Shown here: positions 48,162-56,661 of the stretch, piece after piece
Position numbering within the stretch: the stretch's first letter is position 1
Layout: every line of letters begins with the position of its first letter
NCBI RefSeq assembly: GCF_003171655.1
Contig: NZ_QFZL01000008.1
Span: 1 to 64,000, forward strand
Source of the DNA: Stakelama portus
GTDB lineage: Bacteria; Pseudomonadota; Alphaproteobacteria; Sphingomonadales; Sphingomonadaceae
Direction: 5' to 3'
DNA length: 64,000 bases
Made by a program: the position numbers and the translations under genes
Notes under the pieces: generated by a model
What the model saw: only the letters and a program-made list of their open reading frames with translations
Databases searched by the model: none
Told to the model about the DNA's origin: nothing

Positions 48162-48596
48162 GTGGACAGCGTGGAAAGAGAAAAATGGCCGTGGATCTTT
48201 GAATCGGGCTGGAAGGGGCTGTGCCCGCGATGCGGCAAGGGGCATATGTTCAGTTCCTGGTTGAAGGTCACCGACAGATGCGAGGTTTGCGGTCTCGATT
48301 ACCGTTTTGCCTCCCCCGACGACGGCCCGGCATTTTTCTCGCTGTGCTTCGTGGCATTTCCCCTGCTCTTCGTGATTGTATGGATGCAGGTGTCGCTTGA
48401 ACTCCCGGTGCCGCTGTTGCTCGCGATCGCGATACCGCTGATGGGGATCGGTTGCCTGTTGCCGCTTCGCCCCATCAAGGGCTGGCTGGTCGCCTCGCAA
48501 TATGTCAACCGATCGGTGGAGGCGGGCACCGAGAAGCTGTGGGCGGAAATGCATGCGCGAGAGGACGCGGCCAAGGGTGACACGCTGGATTCCTGA
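48162..48596 (+). CDS. DUF983 family zinc-ribbon membrane protein
   Basis: A protein of about 144 aa. A zinc-ribbon-like block GLCPRCGKGHMFSSW and CEVCGLDYRF supplies two CxxC pairs, followed by a conserved DDGPAFFSLCF segment and two transmembrane helices (FPLLFVIVWMQVSLELPVPL and LLAIAIPLMGIGCLLPLRPI). DUF983 has no settled function. The start is uncertain: ATG 48123 lies inside the direct repeat, while GTG 48162 or 48171 lie beyond it. The 3' end overlaps the next gene by 20 nt. Confidence 0.82.
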   Translation: MDSVEREKWPWIFESGWKGLCPRCGKGHMFSSWLKVTDRCEVCGLDYRFASPDDGPAFFSLCFVAFPLLFVIVWMQVSLELPVPLLLAIAIPLMGIGCLLPLRPIKGWLVASQYVNRSVEAGTEKLWAEMHAREDAAKGDTLDS

Positions 48597-49938
48597 TCTC
48601 AGCGGATTTTCGGGTCCGATCTATCGCAAGATCGCCGAGGCATTGACCGATGCGATCAAGAAGGGGGAATTGTCCCCCGGCGATCGATTGCCCCCACAGC
48701 GCGACATGGCCGCAACGCTGGGCTGCGACCTGACCACGGTGACGCGCGGCTATGCGATTGCCCGTCAGCGCGGGCTGATCGAAGGACAGGGCAAGGCGGG
48801 GAGCTTCGTCCGCAACGCTGCGGCCGCGTCCATTTCGGCGGCGTCGCAAGTGGATACGGCCCTCAACACCCCGCCGGTACCCGCCAGCGGCGTGTTGCAG
48901 GCTGCCATGACCGACGGTCTTGGAAGGCTCGCCGGACAGCTGCACAGCCCGTTGTTCCAATATCAAGGCGCCGGAGGAGACTCAGTAAGTCGGCGAGCCG
49001 GAGTCGACCTGGTATCGCGGCTGGGGATCAGGGCCGAAGTCGATCAGATCGTGGTGACGGCGGGCGGACAAAATGCGTTGCATGCCGTGGCGAGCACGAT
49101 CCTGCGCCCCGGCGACAGCGTAGCCTGTGGCAGCTTCGCCTATCCGGGCTTTCGCGCGATCGCCCATCGCCTGTCGCTGGACCTCGTCCCCCTGCCCGCC
49201 ATGACCGCAGCGGCATTGGAACAGGCGTGCACGGCCCGCACGATTTCGGCGCTGTACGTCGTTCCGACCAACGACAACCCCACCACCGCCACCATAAATG
49301 CCGCCGAGCGCGAGCGGATCGCGCAAGTCGCCGCGCGTCACGGCATCCAGATTATCGAAGACGATGCCTATGGCCTGCTTGCGCCCGCGCCGATCCGTTC
49401 GATCGCAAGCTTCGTGCCGCAACTGGCATGGTATATATCGAGCACGTCGAAGATCATCTCGCCAGCGTTGCGCGTCGCGTTTCTGAGCGCACCCAATATC
49501 CCGGGCGCGCTTCAGGTCGCAGACTGCATCCATCAGACCGCAGTCATGCCGCCGCCGATCAATGCCGCGATGATCGCATTCTGGCTGCAGGAAGGTACTT
49601 TCGACACGCTCGTTCATGCCGTGCGCGGCGAAGCCGCATGGCGGACAAGACTGGCGCGCGACGTGCTCAAGGACCATGCGGTCGAATGCCATCCACAGGG
49701 TTATCACCTTTGGCTGCGGCTGCCCGAAGGCCATTTGGCGAGCGAGCTTTCGCAAAAGCTGGCGGTCGCGGGCATCGGGGCAATTCCGTCGGACCGGTTT
49801 GCCGTCGCCGGCAGCGACGAACAGGCGCTGCGTATCTCGCTCGGCGGTCCAGGCGACCGGCCTACGCTGGAAGCCGCGCTCAAGCTTCTGGCGGGGCATT
49901 TGTCGCTGCTGGACGTCGCGCGCACAAACCTGGTGTGA
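48577..49938 (+). CDS. MocR-family regulator (GntR HTH fused to aminotransferase fold)
   Basis: A 453-aa protein. The N-terminal GntR winged helix (YRKIAEALTDAIKKGELSPG, then DRLPPQRDMAATLGCDLTTV) is joined by an Ala-rich linker to a fold-type I PLP domain. In it, TNDNPTTATINA matches the N-P-T substrate loop, IIEDDAYGLL holds the PLP-pyridine Asp, and the Schiff-base Lys is in SSTSKIISPALRVAF. MocR proteins sense PLP-linked amino compounds. GTG 48577 lies 20 nt inside the DUF983 gene, so the two are co-transcribed. Regulated genes are unknown. Confidence 0.92.
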   Translation: MTRWIPDLSGFSGPIYRKIAEALTDAIKKGELSPGDRLPPQRDMAATLGCDLTTVTRGYAIARQRGLIEGQGKAGSFVRNAAAASISAASQVDTALNTPPVPASGVLQAAMTDGLGRLAGQLHSPLFQYQGAGGDSVSRRAGVDLVSRLGIRAEVDQIVVTAGGQNALHAVASTILRPGDSVACGSFAYPGFRAIAHRLSLDLVPLPAMTAAALEQACTARTISALYVVPTNDNPTTATINAAERERIAQVAARHGIQIIEDDAYGLLAPAPIRSIASFVPQLAWYISSTSKIISPALRVAFLSAPNIPGALQVADCIHQTAVMPPPINAAMIAFWLQEGTFDTLVHAVRGEAAWRTRLARDVLKDHAVECHPQGYHLWLRLPEGHLASELSQKLAVAGIGAIPSDRFAVAGSDEQALRISLGGPGDRPTLEAALKLLAGHLSLLDVARTNLV

Positions 49939-49993
49939 CAAACCGGACGCCGCTGCCATTTCCCCGCCGCTGCACACTGCTTATGCTGCACCC

Positions 49994-50476
49994 ATGGATC
50001 GCCCCAACTATATCACCCCTGCCGGCTATGCCGCGCTGAAGGCCGAATATGACCAGCTCTTTGGCGAAGAGCGGCCCAAGCTGGTCGAAACCATCGCCTG
50101 GGCGGCGGGCAATGGCGATCGCTCGGAAAATGGCGATTATATCTATGGCCGCAAAAGGCTGCGCGAAATCGATCGGCGGCTTGGATGGCTGTCGCGGCGG
50201 ATGAAGGCGGCCAAGGTGGTCGATCCCGCGCTTCAGCCGGATCGGGACCGCGTCTATTTCGGAGCTCGCGTGCTGATCGCTGATGAGGACGATAATCAGC
50301 GGACGCTGACGATCGTCGGCGATGACGAGGCGGACGCATCGTCAGGGCGGATCGGGTGGAATGCGCCGCTGTCGCGGGCGCTGCGCGGGGCAGGCATCGG
50401 CGATTTGCGCCGGGTGATCCTGCCCGCCGGCGAGCGCGAATATGAAATCCTGGAAATCGCCTATCCCGAAGGCTGA
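49994..50476 (+). CDS. greB: Transcription elongation factor GreB
   Basis: A 160-aa factor that rescues backtracked RNA polymerase by stimulating transcript cleavage. The N-terminal coiled coil has the GreB-type tip GDRSENGDYIYGRKRLREID (acidic tip residues D and E) and the C-terminal FKBP-like domain ends YEILEIAYPE. The early ITPAGYAALKAEYDQLFGEE matches GreB rather than GreA. ATG 49994 is the natural start; anything longer overlaps the mocR gene in another frame. Confidence 0.95.
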   Translation: MDRPNYITPAGYAALKAEYDQLFGEERPKLVETIAWAAGNGDRSENGDYIYGRKRLREIDRRLGWLSRRMKAAKVVDPALQPDRDRVYFGARVLIADEDDNQRTLTIVGDDEADASSGRIGWNAPLSRALRGAGIGDLRRVILPAGEREYEILEIAYPEG

Positions 50477-50607
50477 ACCCGCAAATTCGCCGATGTCAGG
50501 ACGTGCCGTGCCCACCGCACGGCGAGCGGCCCTTCGCGGAGTCCCCCTGCTCGGCTAAGCAGGTTGCAGGCGCGGGGTTTGCGCCGGGTAAGCGTAGCGT
50601 GGGGATT

Positions 50608-50883
50608 ATGGGTTCGCGACGATTGTTGATCGAAGGACGCGTGCAGCGCGTCGGTTATCGGGACTGGGCGGTGCGCACCGCCAAGGAATGGAACATCACC
50701 GGATGGGTGCGCAATCTGAGCGACGGACGCGTCGAAATCGTCGCGGTCGGCGATGACAATGCGATCGACGCCTTTACCGACGATTGCCGGACCGGACCGC
50801 GCGCCGCGACGGTTTCGCGAGTGGAGGCAACGGCGATGGAAATGCCGAAGGTAAAGGGATTTACCAAGCGCTTCACTGCCTGA
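50608..50883 (+). CDS. acyP: Acylphosphatase (copy 1)
   Basis: A 91-aa small cytosolic enzyme hydrolysing carboxyl-phosphate bonds. The phosphate loop and catalytic Arg are in LIEGRVQRVGYRDWAVRTAK and the catalytic Asn in [18 protein letters not shown]. The usual Gly of GRVQG is Arg here. The other family positions are intact. GTGGGGATT precedes the ATG. A second acylphosphatase gene lies 1.1 kb downstream. Confidence 0.92.
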   Translation: MGSRRLLIEGRVQRVGYRDWAVRTAKEWNITGWVRNLSDGRVEIVAVGDDNAIDAFTDDCRTGPRAATVSRVEATAMEMPKVKGFTKRFTA

Positions 50884-50937
50884 GCGTGGAACGCGCGGCA
50901 GGGTCCGTTCATTGGTTGACAGGAAAGGAGATCGACC

Positions 50938-51174
50938 ATGAACGACCGCACCCAAACCGCGCGCGACCATGACGACAGCAACGTCATCGATCGTGCCGAA
51001 CAGAACAGCATTTCCGGCGGACAGCAAGGACGCGAGGGCGGCAATATCCAGCGCGACGTCGGCACGCAGGACGCATTGGCCCGCGCCGCCGATCCCGACA
51101 CGCATACCCGTGTCACCAAGGAAGACGAAATCGCCCATGGCGAGCGCTATCCCGCGCCCAGGCGCGGCGACTGA
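50938..51174 (+). CDS. Small hydrophilic protein of unknown function
   Basis: A 78-aa protein without hydrophobic segments, rich in Asp, Arg, Gln, Thr and Gly (NDRTQTARDHDDSNVIDRAE, then QNSISGGQQGREGGNIQRDV), probably disordered. No family recognised. GGAGATCGACC before the ATG is a strong ribosome site and codon use is normal, so I believe it is expressed. A strong terminator begins 13 nt after its stop. Confidence 0.7.
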   Translation: MNDRTQTARDHDDSNVIDRAEQNSISGGQQGREGGNIQRDVGTQDALARAADPDTHTRVTKEDEIAHGERYPAPRRGD

Positions 51175-51186
51175 GCCACAAATCTC

Positions 51187-51219
51187 CCGCTCCTGCGCCG
51201 TCGGCGTGGGGGCGGTTTT
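51187..51219 (+). terminator. Intrinsic terminator before the NYN gene
   Basis: CCGCTCCTGCGCC (51187-51199) and GGCGTGGGGGCGG (51203-51215) form a 13-bp stem with G-U pairs and a 3-nt loop, followed by TTTT. It separates the upstream acylphosphatase/small-protein transcript from the NYN/acylphosphatase pair. Confidence 0.85.
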
Positions 51220-51267
51220 CCTTTCGGGGATTGTGCAGCCTGTCCCCCACCCCCTACATCGCAAGTC

Positions 51268-51999
51268 ATGCAGAATTCCAATCTTGGCCCGCCTGCGGGC
51301 AATGTCGCCTTGCTGATCGATGCCGACAACGCATCCCCCGCCTCGATCGACCCGGTGCTGACCGTCCTGGCCGAACTGGGCACGGTCAATATCCGCCGCG
51401 TTTATGGCAATTGGCGCAAACAGTCGCTCAAGGGCTGGGCCGACATGACGCTGAAGCACGGCATCGAGCCCTATCAGCAATTCGACATCACCAAGGGCAA
51501 GAACGCCACCGACATGCGGATGACGATCGACGCGATGGACCTGTTGTTCCGCGGTCGCGTCACCGGTTTCGGTATCCTGTCGTCCGACAGCGATTTCATG
51601 CCGCTGGCGATGCGCATCCGGCAGGAAGGCCTCCCCGTTTACGGCTTCGGGACGCCGCGTACGCCCGACGGATTTCGCCAGGCATGTACCCGCTTCATCG
51701 ATGTCGACGCATTGATCAAATCGGGTCAGCCGGCCCCGGCCAGTGGCGCTGCCCCCGAACCCGACAAGGCGCTCGACAAGGAGCTGCTCAAGCTGCTGAT
51801 CGACGCTTATAACAGCGCCAAGCGCGACGAGCGGGGCTATGCCGCGCTTTCCGATGTCGGGCAGCGGGCGGGCAATCGATCGAGCTTCGACACGCGCAAT
51901 TACGGCTATAGCCGCCTGTCCGACCTGATCGAAACGATCCCCAATTTCCAGACCGAGCATCGCGAAGGCGGGCAGGTCTATGTGAAGCGGCTGCGCTGA
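51268..51999 (+). CDS. NYN-domain RNase-like protein with C-terminal OST-HTH/LOTUS domain
   Basis: A 243-aa protein. The N-terminal NYN (PIN-like) nuclease domain has [20 protein letters not shown] with the first catalytic Asp pair, then [19 protein letters not shown] and [20 protein letters not shown] with further acidic residues, a complete NYN active site. The C-terminal 75 residues ([40 protein letters not shown]) look like an OST-HTH/LOTUS RNA-binding module. It probably cuts or processes RNA (inference). The stop codon is 1 nt before the second acylphosphatase gene. Confidence 0.92.
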   Translation: MQNSNLGPPAGNVALLIDADNASPASIDPVLTVLAELGTVNIRRVYGNWRKQSLKGWADMTLKHGIEPYQQFDITKGKNATDMRMTIDAMDLLFRGRVTGFGILSSDSDFMPLAMRIRQEGLPVYGFGTPRTPDGFRQACTRFIDVDALIKSGQPAPASGAAPEPDKALDKELLKLLIDAYNSAKRDERGYAALSDVGQRAGNRSSFDTRNYGYSRLSDLIETIPNFQTEHREGGQVYVKRLR

Positions 52000-52000
52000 G

Positions 52001-52276
52001 GTGATCGCGCGCCACCTGTTTGTTTCGGGCCGGGTCCAGGGCGTGTTCTTTCGTGACTGGACGGTGGCGACCGCACGCGGGCTGGGGCTGGTCGGATGGG
52101 TACGAAATCTGTCCGACGGTCGGGTCGAAATCGTTGCGCAGGGCGACGAGACTGCGATCGAACGCATGATCGCCCAATGTCGGCAAGGTCCGGAAAACGC
52201 GCGGGTCGATGAAATCGACATATCCGATGCCCCGACAGAGAATTTCACAATATTCGAGAAGCGCGCAACCGTCTGA
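52001..52276 (+). CDS. Acylphosphatase (copy 2)
   Basis: A 91-aa acylphosphatase with the unmodified signature [20 protein letters not shown] (catalytic Arg) and [18 protein letters not shown] (catalytic Asn). GTG 52001 follows the NYN stop after one base, so translation is probably coupled by reinitiation. About half of its residues match copy 1 at 50608, a true paralogue by eye. Confidence 0.92.
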   Translation: MIARHLFVSGRVQGVFFRDWTVATARGLGLVGWVRNLSDGRVEIVAQGDETAIERMIAQCRQGPENARVDEIDISDAPTENFTIFEKRATV

Positions 52277-52371
52277 AACATTGCTTCGACGCACGGCGGA
52301 TCGCCGCAAGTTAATGGGTTTCTCCGGCGGGCGGGGTGACTTTCGCGACGAACCCCCTTACGTCCGCGGCC

Positions 52372-53883
52372 ATGCAGACAGGAATCATCATCAGCCTTGC
52401 GGTGTATTTCATCGCGATGCTGGGCATCGGGGTTTATGCCTGGCTCAAATCGACCGACGACAGCGAGGGGTATCTCCTTGGCGGTCGTCAGCTTCCGCCT
52501 GCCGTCGCCGCGCTTTCCGCCGGGGCTTCGGACATGTCGGGGTGGCTGCTGCTGGGGCTTCCCGGCGCGCTTTATCTTGGCGGACTTTCGGAAGCATGGA
52601 TCGGCATCGGCCTGTTCATCGGCGCTTTCGTCAACTGGCTCGTCGTCGCGCCGCGGCTGCGCCAGCAGACCGAAGAGCTTGATGACAGCCTGACCATCCC
52701 CGAATTTCTTTCGCGCCGTTTCCCGACCCAGGCGATTCCGCTGCGCGTGATTTCGGCGGTGGTGATCGTGATTTTCTTTGCGGTCTATTCCGCCGCCAGT
52801 CTGGTCGGCGGCGGCCTGTTGTTCCAGACCAGCTTTGCCGGGATGTTCGGCAGCATTCCCGAAATGATCGGGGCCAGCGACTATGCCTTCGGCATCTGGA
52901 TCACGGCGGGCGTCGTGCTTGCCTATACCATGTTCGGCGGCTTCCTCGCGGTCAGCCTGACCGACTTTGTGCAGGGCTGCATCATGGTCGTGGCGCTTAT
53001 CCTGATGCCGATCGTCGCGACGATGGGCGAAGGCGGCGTCGGGCCGATGACGCGGGCGCTGCACAATGTCGATCCCGATTTCCTCAGCCTGACGGCGGGG
53101 GTGACGTTCATCGGCTTTCTGTCCGCCGTCACCTGGGGCCTGGGTTATTTCGGCCAGCCGCACATCATCGTCCGTTTCATGGCGATCCGTTCGCTGAAGG
53201 AAGTGCCGACGGCGCGAAACATCGGCATGACCTGGATGGGCGTGTCGCTGATCGGGTCGCTGGGCGTCGGCATTGCCGGTCGGGCGTTTATCGAGCGCAA
53301 CGGTATCCCGATGGACAATCCCGAAACGATCTTCATCGTGCTGGCCGACCTGCTGTTCCATCCGCTGATCACCGGCTTCCTGCTCGCCGCGCTGCTCGCC
53401 GCGATCATGAGCACGGTTTCGTCGCAGCTGCTGGTCGCATCCAGCTCGCTGACCGAGGATTTCTATCGCCTGTTCTTCCGCAAACAGGCGAGCGAGAAGG
53501 AAATGGTGACGGTCGGCCGCATCTGCGTGATGCTGGTTTCCGTCGTCGCGGCAGTCATCGCACTCGATCCCGACAGCGAAGTGTTGCAGCTCGTTTCCAA
53601 TGCCTGGGCCGGGTTCGGCGCCGCCTTCGGGCCGTTGATCCTGCTTGCCCTTACCTGGAAACGGATGACCGGCGCTGGCGCGGTTTCGGGTCTGGTGATC
53701 GGCGCGGGCGTCGTGATCTGGTGGATCGCGATGGGCTGGAATTCCAGCTTCCTGGGCGGCGAAGGCGTGTACGAGATCATTCCGGGCTTTGCCGCCGCCA
53801 TGGCCGCGATCGTGATCGTCAGCCTGCTCGGCAAGGCGCCCGAGCGCAAACAGCCGCTCGACGAGCCCCTGCCCGCCCAATAA
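52372..53883 (+). CDS. putP: Sodium/proline symporter
   Basis: A 503-aa inner-membrane transporter of the solute:sodium symporter family. Thirteen hydrophobic segments. PutP blocks: GGRQLPPAVAALSAGASDMS with GWLLLGLPGALYLGGLSEAW, LVVAPRLRQQTEELDDSLTI with PEFLSRRF, and GYFGQPHIIVRFMAIRSLKE. Proline uptake for nutrition or osmoprotection fits the many proline-oriented peptidases in the window. ATG 52372 is favoured; an in-frame extension to 52336 is possible. Confidence 0.94.
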   Translation: MQTGIIISLAVYFIAMLGIGVYAWLKSTDDSEGYLLGGRQLPPAVAALSAGASDMSGWLLLGLPGALYLGGLSEAWIGIGLFIGAFVNWLVVAPRLRQQTEELDDSLTIPEFLSRRFPTQAIPLRVISAVVIVIFFAVYSAASLVGGGLLFQTSFAGMFGSIPEMIGASDYAFGIWITAGVVLAYTMFGGFLAVSLTDFVQGCIMVVALILMPIVATMGEGGVGPMTRALHNVDPDFLSLTAGVTFIGFLSAVTWGLGYFGQPHIIVRFMAIRSLKEVPTARNIGMTWMGVSLIGSLGVGIAGRAFIERNGIPMDNPETIFIVLADLLFHPLITGFLLAALLAAIMSTVSSQLLVASSSLTEDFYRLFFRKQASEKEMVTVGRICVMLVSVVAAVIALDPDSEVLQLVSNAWAGFGAAFGPLILLALTWKRMTGAGAVSGLVIGAGVVIWWIAMGWNSSFLGGEGVYEIIPGFAAAMAAIVIVSLLGKAPERKQPLDEPLPAQ

Positions 53884-53956
53884 CCGCCGTCCGCCGGAGC
53901 GTTCCGCCCGATGCAGAGCATTACGGAGCGTAACGTTCCGGCGCGGCGCGTGCGCG

Positions 53957-54781
53957 TCAGTCGTCGCTAGCTGGCGTTGCCGGTTCCTCGACTGCTTCGG
54001 GCGCATCGCCCGGCGCGTCGGTGCCCTCCGGCGCGGCGGGCCGGGTCGCTTCGGCAAAGCCCGAGCAATCGCCGCCGAGCATCGAGCCGAACCCGCCCGG
54101 CGCGCGCGTACCCAGTTCGCGCCCATCCTCCTTGGCGATCAGATAAGTGGTGCGACGTTCCGGCGATGTGCCTGCGTCGATCGTCCAAGCCTCGACCGGG
54201 CCATCGGGCGTTTCCACCGTTTCCGATCCGGTCACTTTCAGCGTGAAGGCGCCGACCCCGTCATCATATTGATAGATGGGCAGCGTATAGCTTTCCCCCT
54301 GTTTCAACCCGACGATCGCGCCGAACGGGATGCCCCATAAATTGCCGTCCCACACCGGATCGGGAACATCGGCATGGATCGCGTCGGTTTCGCCCTTCGC
54401 CATGCGGAAGCCATCGACCGTGCCGCCGCGATAGCGCAGCCGGATCATGTGCAGCTGACCGCTCATCCGCGCCTTCACCGCGTCGACGCTGTCAAACGCC
54501 ATCGGCGTCAGATCGGACTGGCGGACGACGACATGGTCGCGCAGGTCGAACACCCCGCCCGAAAGCCGCTGATGCGTGACGATGTCCCAGGCCGGTTCGC
54601 CATCCATTTCGAGCGGCACGATCTTTTGAAACATCGCGCCGAGCACCGTGCCGTTATGCGTGAGCGCCCAGCACACCTCCCCTTGCTGGACATGGGTGCC
54701 GTCGACCCGAGGAACGACGGGATCGTCCTGAACCGGGGGTGCGGCGTGCGGCATGGCGAGCGCGAGGAGGATCGAGAACAT
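53957..54781 (-). CDS. Exported protein, DUF3108-like
   Basis: A 274-aa protein with a short N-terminal hydrophobic signal (MFSILLALAMPHAAPP). Beta-rich body with QRLSGGVFDLRDHVVVRQSD and PVEAWTIDAGTSPERRTTYL followed by IAKEDGRELG, a pattern like DUF3108-type periplasmic proteins, but I am not certain of the family. The C-terminus is a low-complexity Pro/Ala/Glu/Asp tail. It sits alone, convergent with putP, and is followed upstream by an unusually AT-rich intergenic region. Confidence 0.65.
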   Translation of the reverse strand: MFSILLALAMPHAAPPVQDDPVVPRVDGTHVQQGEVCWALTHNGTVLGAMFQKIVPLEMDGEPAWDIVTHQRLSGGVFDLRDHVVVRQSDLTPMAFDSVDAVKARMSGQLHMIRLRYRGGTVDGFRMAKGETDAIHADVPDPVWDGNLWGIPFGAIVGLKQGESYTLPIYQYDDGVGAFTLKVTGSETVETPDGPVEAWTIDAGTSPERRTTYLIAKEDGRELGTRAPGGFGSMLGGDCSGFAEATRPAAPEGTDAPGDAPEAVEEPATPASDD

Positions 54782-55143
54782 GGGTTCAGCCTATCTCCAA
54801 CAGGGCGCCCGTGGGCGGCGCAGTCAATTTGAGTTCCCGTGTATTAACCCCGCAATACGCATCGTACCAGCGCGAAGATACGACACTCGGAAACCCACGG
54901 ATTTCCGTGCAAAGTTCGCAATGGTCGCACCGTAGCGCGCGCGCGTGCGCATGCGAGAACCGCGATTCCAGCGACGGGGTAGCGTGACGGGGGCGTGTAG
55001 GACAGGGGAATTGCGAGGCGGCGGGTTGGCGCCCTCAATGTAGGCGTTCGCGCTTAACTCTGCCCGTCCCAAAAAGCAGACAGTCGCTTTCCGACTCCAT
55101 TGACTGAAAATCAATGTCAGTGGCAGTTCTCGCGCGCTCAGGT
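54782..55143. other. 362-bp intergenic stretch without a gene
   Basis: No coding frame is supported on either strand. Visible structures are CACGGA-TT-TCCGTG (54896-54909) and CATTGA-N7-TCAATG (55098-55116); the latter follows the DUF4238 stop on the minus strand and may help end its transcript. Composition is less GC-rich than the flanking genes. Confidence 0.5.
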
Positions 55144-56091
55144 TTATAGTGATCGGTCACGGCTCCGGTCGTATTTCGTCTCCAGTTTGCCATTGATCCA
55201 GCGCCATCCGATTGGCGACGGCGCCGACACCCCGAAATGCCTAGTGATGAAGGCGAGCGGCGGCGGTGATTTTGTGAAGACAAAGCGCTTGGCATCGGCA
55301 AGCATCATGCGGTTGTAACGGGCGACGCCGCGCGCATTAATCCGCGAGATCCATAGACCGCCGGTATAGGCATCGGGCAACGGCAGCACGTTGAACGCCA
55401 GCTTGGGGGTCAGCGGCGCATAAAGGTGGAACGGCATCGGACGCTGGCTCCACGGCTCCTCAGCCGTCACGCCGCCATCCGCGAATAGGAACTCACGGTC
55501 GCAATCCGCGATCATCAGATTGATATATCCGCCCGCAATCGCCTCGCGATAGACGTTGTACAGATAGAGCATATTTTCGAGTGCGAAGCCGCGAAAGGTC
55601 GCGGGGCCGACGGGGAGGTCGCCCGAGCCGTTATTGGCTTGATGCCAGTCGGTGAGCTTGGTCAGATAGGTCGGGCTGCGAACTATCAGCGCCGCGAGGT
55701 AATTAGCGATTGTGGTGCGGACCGGTGCGGTCAGCGGCATCCGCTCGTCATAGTCGCCGACGATGAAGCCCAGCTCCTGCAACTCCTTGCGCCGGACCGG
55801 ATCGCCGCGTCCGGGGAACTTGCGTCGCTCGATGCCAGTTAGCGTCAACAGCCGGGTCAGCGCACCCGCGAATGGTGTCTCGATCTCGCGCGAAAACCAG
55901 CGCTCGATGTCGCGATCCTTAGCGCCACTCGGGTCGAGGCGGGTATAGAGCTCGCCTTCGACGCCAACCTTAGAGGGCGGTGCGCGGAAGGTCGTGCCGT
56001 CGGCGCGCACAACATGCAGCATGCCGTCTGCTCCCGCCCATTGCGCTGACTGGATCTCGGGCCACCAATGATGTCGCTTAGGCTCGTTCAT
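55144..56091 (-). CDS. DUF4238-like protein in a gene-poor patch
   Basis: A 315-aa protein without signal peptide or membrane segments. The beginning KRHHWWPEIQSAQWAGADG resembles DUF4238 proteins (His-His and the YTRLDPSGAKDRDIERWFSR block with a GVEGELY lead-in); later segments are LTDWHQANNGSGDLPVGPAT and WISRINARGVARYNRMMLAD. The domain's function is unknown and it is often strain-variable. Start 56091 agrees with the family N-terminus; the frame continues upstream but without support. About 360 bp of empty DNA lies downstream and 280 bp upstream, suggesting an acquired gene. Confidence 0.75.
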   Translation of the reverse strand: MNEPKRHHWWPEIQSAQWAGADGMLHVVRADGTTFRAPPSKVGVEGELYTRLDPSGAKDRDIERWFSREIETPFAGALTRLLTLTGIERRKFPGRGDPVRRKELQELGFIVGDYDERMPLTAPVRTTIANYLAALIVRSPTYLTKLTDWHQANNGSGDLPVGPATFRGFALENMLYLYNVYREAIAGGYINLMIADCDREFLFADGGVTAEEPWSQRPMPFHLYAPLTPKLAFNVLPLPDAYTGGLWISRINARGVARYNRMMLADAKRFVFTKSPPPLAFITRHFGVSAPSPIGWRWINGKLETKYDRSRDRSL

Positions 56092-56316
56092 TTGCCGAAG
56101 GTAGAGTGCCCGGGCTGCACCTCGCAAGCCGCTCGTGCTTACGTCCGCAGCATAGGATGATCTCGTGCTAGGCCTCCCAACAGCGAGGGGGGGGTACATA
56201 CATCCGAGCGCCGCCGGAATAGATCGACTTATGATGGCGGCTATTCACGTATCATCACCTAAAACCTGCCAGTCGGCTACCGGCCCATTTTCCACCCACC
56301 ACCGCCCCTCCCCAAC

Positions 56317-56344
56317 AAAAAAAAGCGGCGGGTTTCCCCGCCGC
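56317..56344 (-). terminator. Intrinsic terminator of the lmo0937-like gene
   Basis: GCGGCGGG (56325-56332) and CCCGCCGC (56337-56344) form a perfect 8-bp stem with a TTTC loop; on the minus strand eight consecutive T follow. It lies 30 nt after the stop of the 47-aa gene. Confidence 0.93.
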
Positions 56345-56373
56345 CTTTCGTGGCTTTGCGCTGATTGCGCGCC

Positions 56374-56517
56374 CTATACTCTGCGGCCGCGCACCAGCTG
56401 TACGACGAGCACGATTACGGCGACGACGAGCAGCAAGTGGATGAGCGATCCGCCGACGCTGCCCAGCAAGCCGAGCAACCACAGCACCAGCAAAATTACG
56501 ATGATAGTCCAAAGCAT
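56374..56517 (-). CDS. 47-aa lmo0937/DUF5670-family membrane peptide
   Basis: A 47-residue, almost wholly hydrophobic peptide that reads MLWTIIVILLVLWLLGLLGS, then VGGSLIHLLLVVAVIVLVVQ, ending LVRGRRV. This is the two-helix layout of the lmo0937 family of tiny membrane proteins (MLW..., Gly-rich turn with SLIHLLL, basic end). AGGGGAG lies 8 nt before ATG 56517, and a perfect intrinsic terminator follows, so the gene is complete. Function unknown; such peptides are often stress-induced (family-level recollection). Confidence 0.85.
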   Translation of the reverse strand: MLWTIIVILLVLWLLGLLGSVGGSLIHLLLVVAVIVLVVQLVRGRRV

Positions 56518-56661
56518 TACGCATACTCCCCTGTTGAATTGGTACAGGGGCAGAATGGCCCGCGAGCGCTTTCGTTCCGCCGGTGGTTCGCGGCGGGGTG
56601 CGTTTTCGCGATGGCGCAGGCGTATGGCGCGGGCGGAAACGGGTCCGCCCGCGCCGCGCGA

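Noticed and set aside
50461..54126. 1221-codon open frame on the minus strand
   Set aside because: It runs antisense across acylphosphatase, NYN, the second acylphosphatase and putP, all with clear family motifs; its own translation is low-complexity Arg/His/Asp-rich, typical of a high-GC shadow frame.
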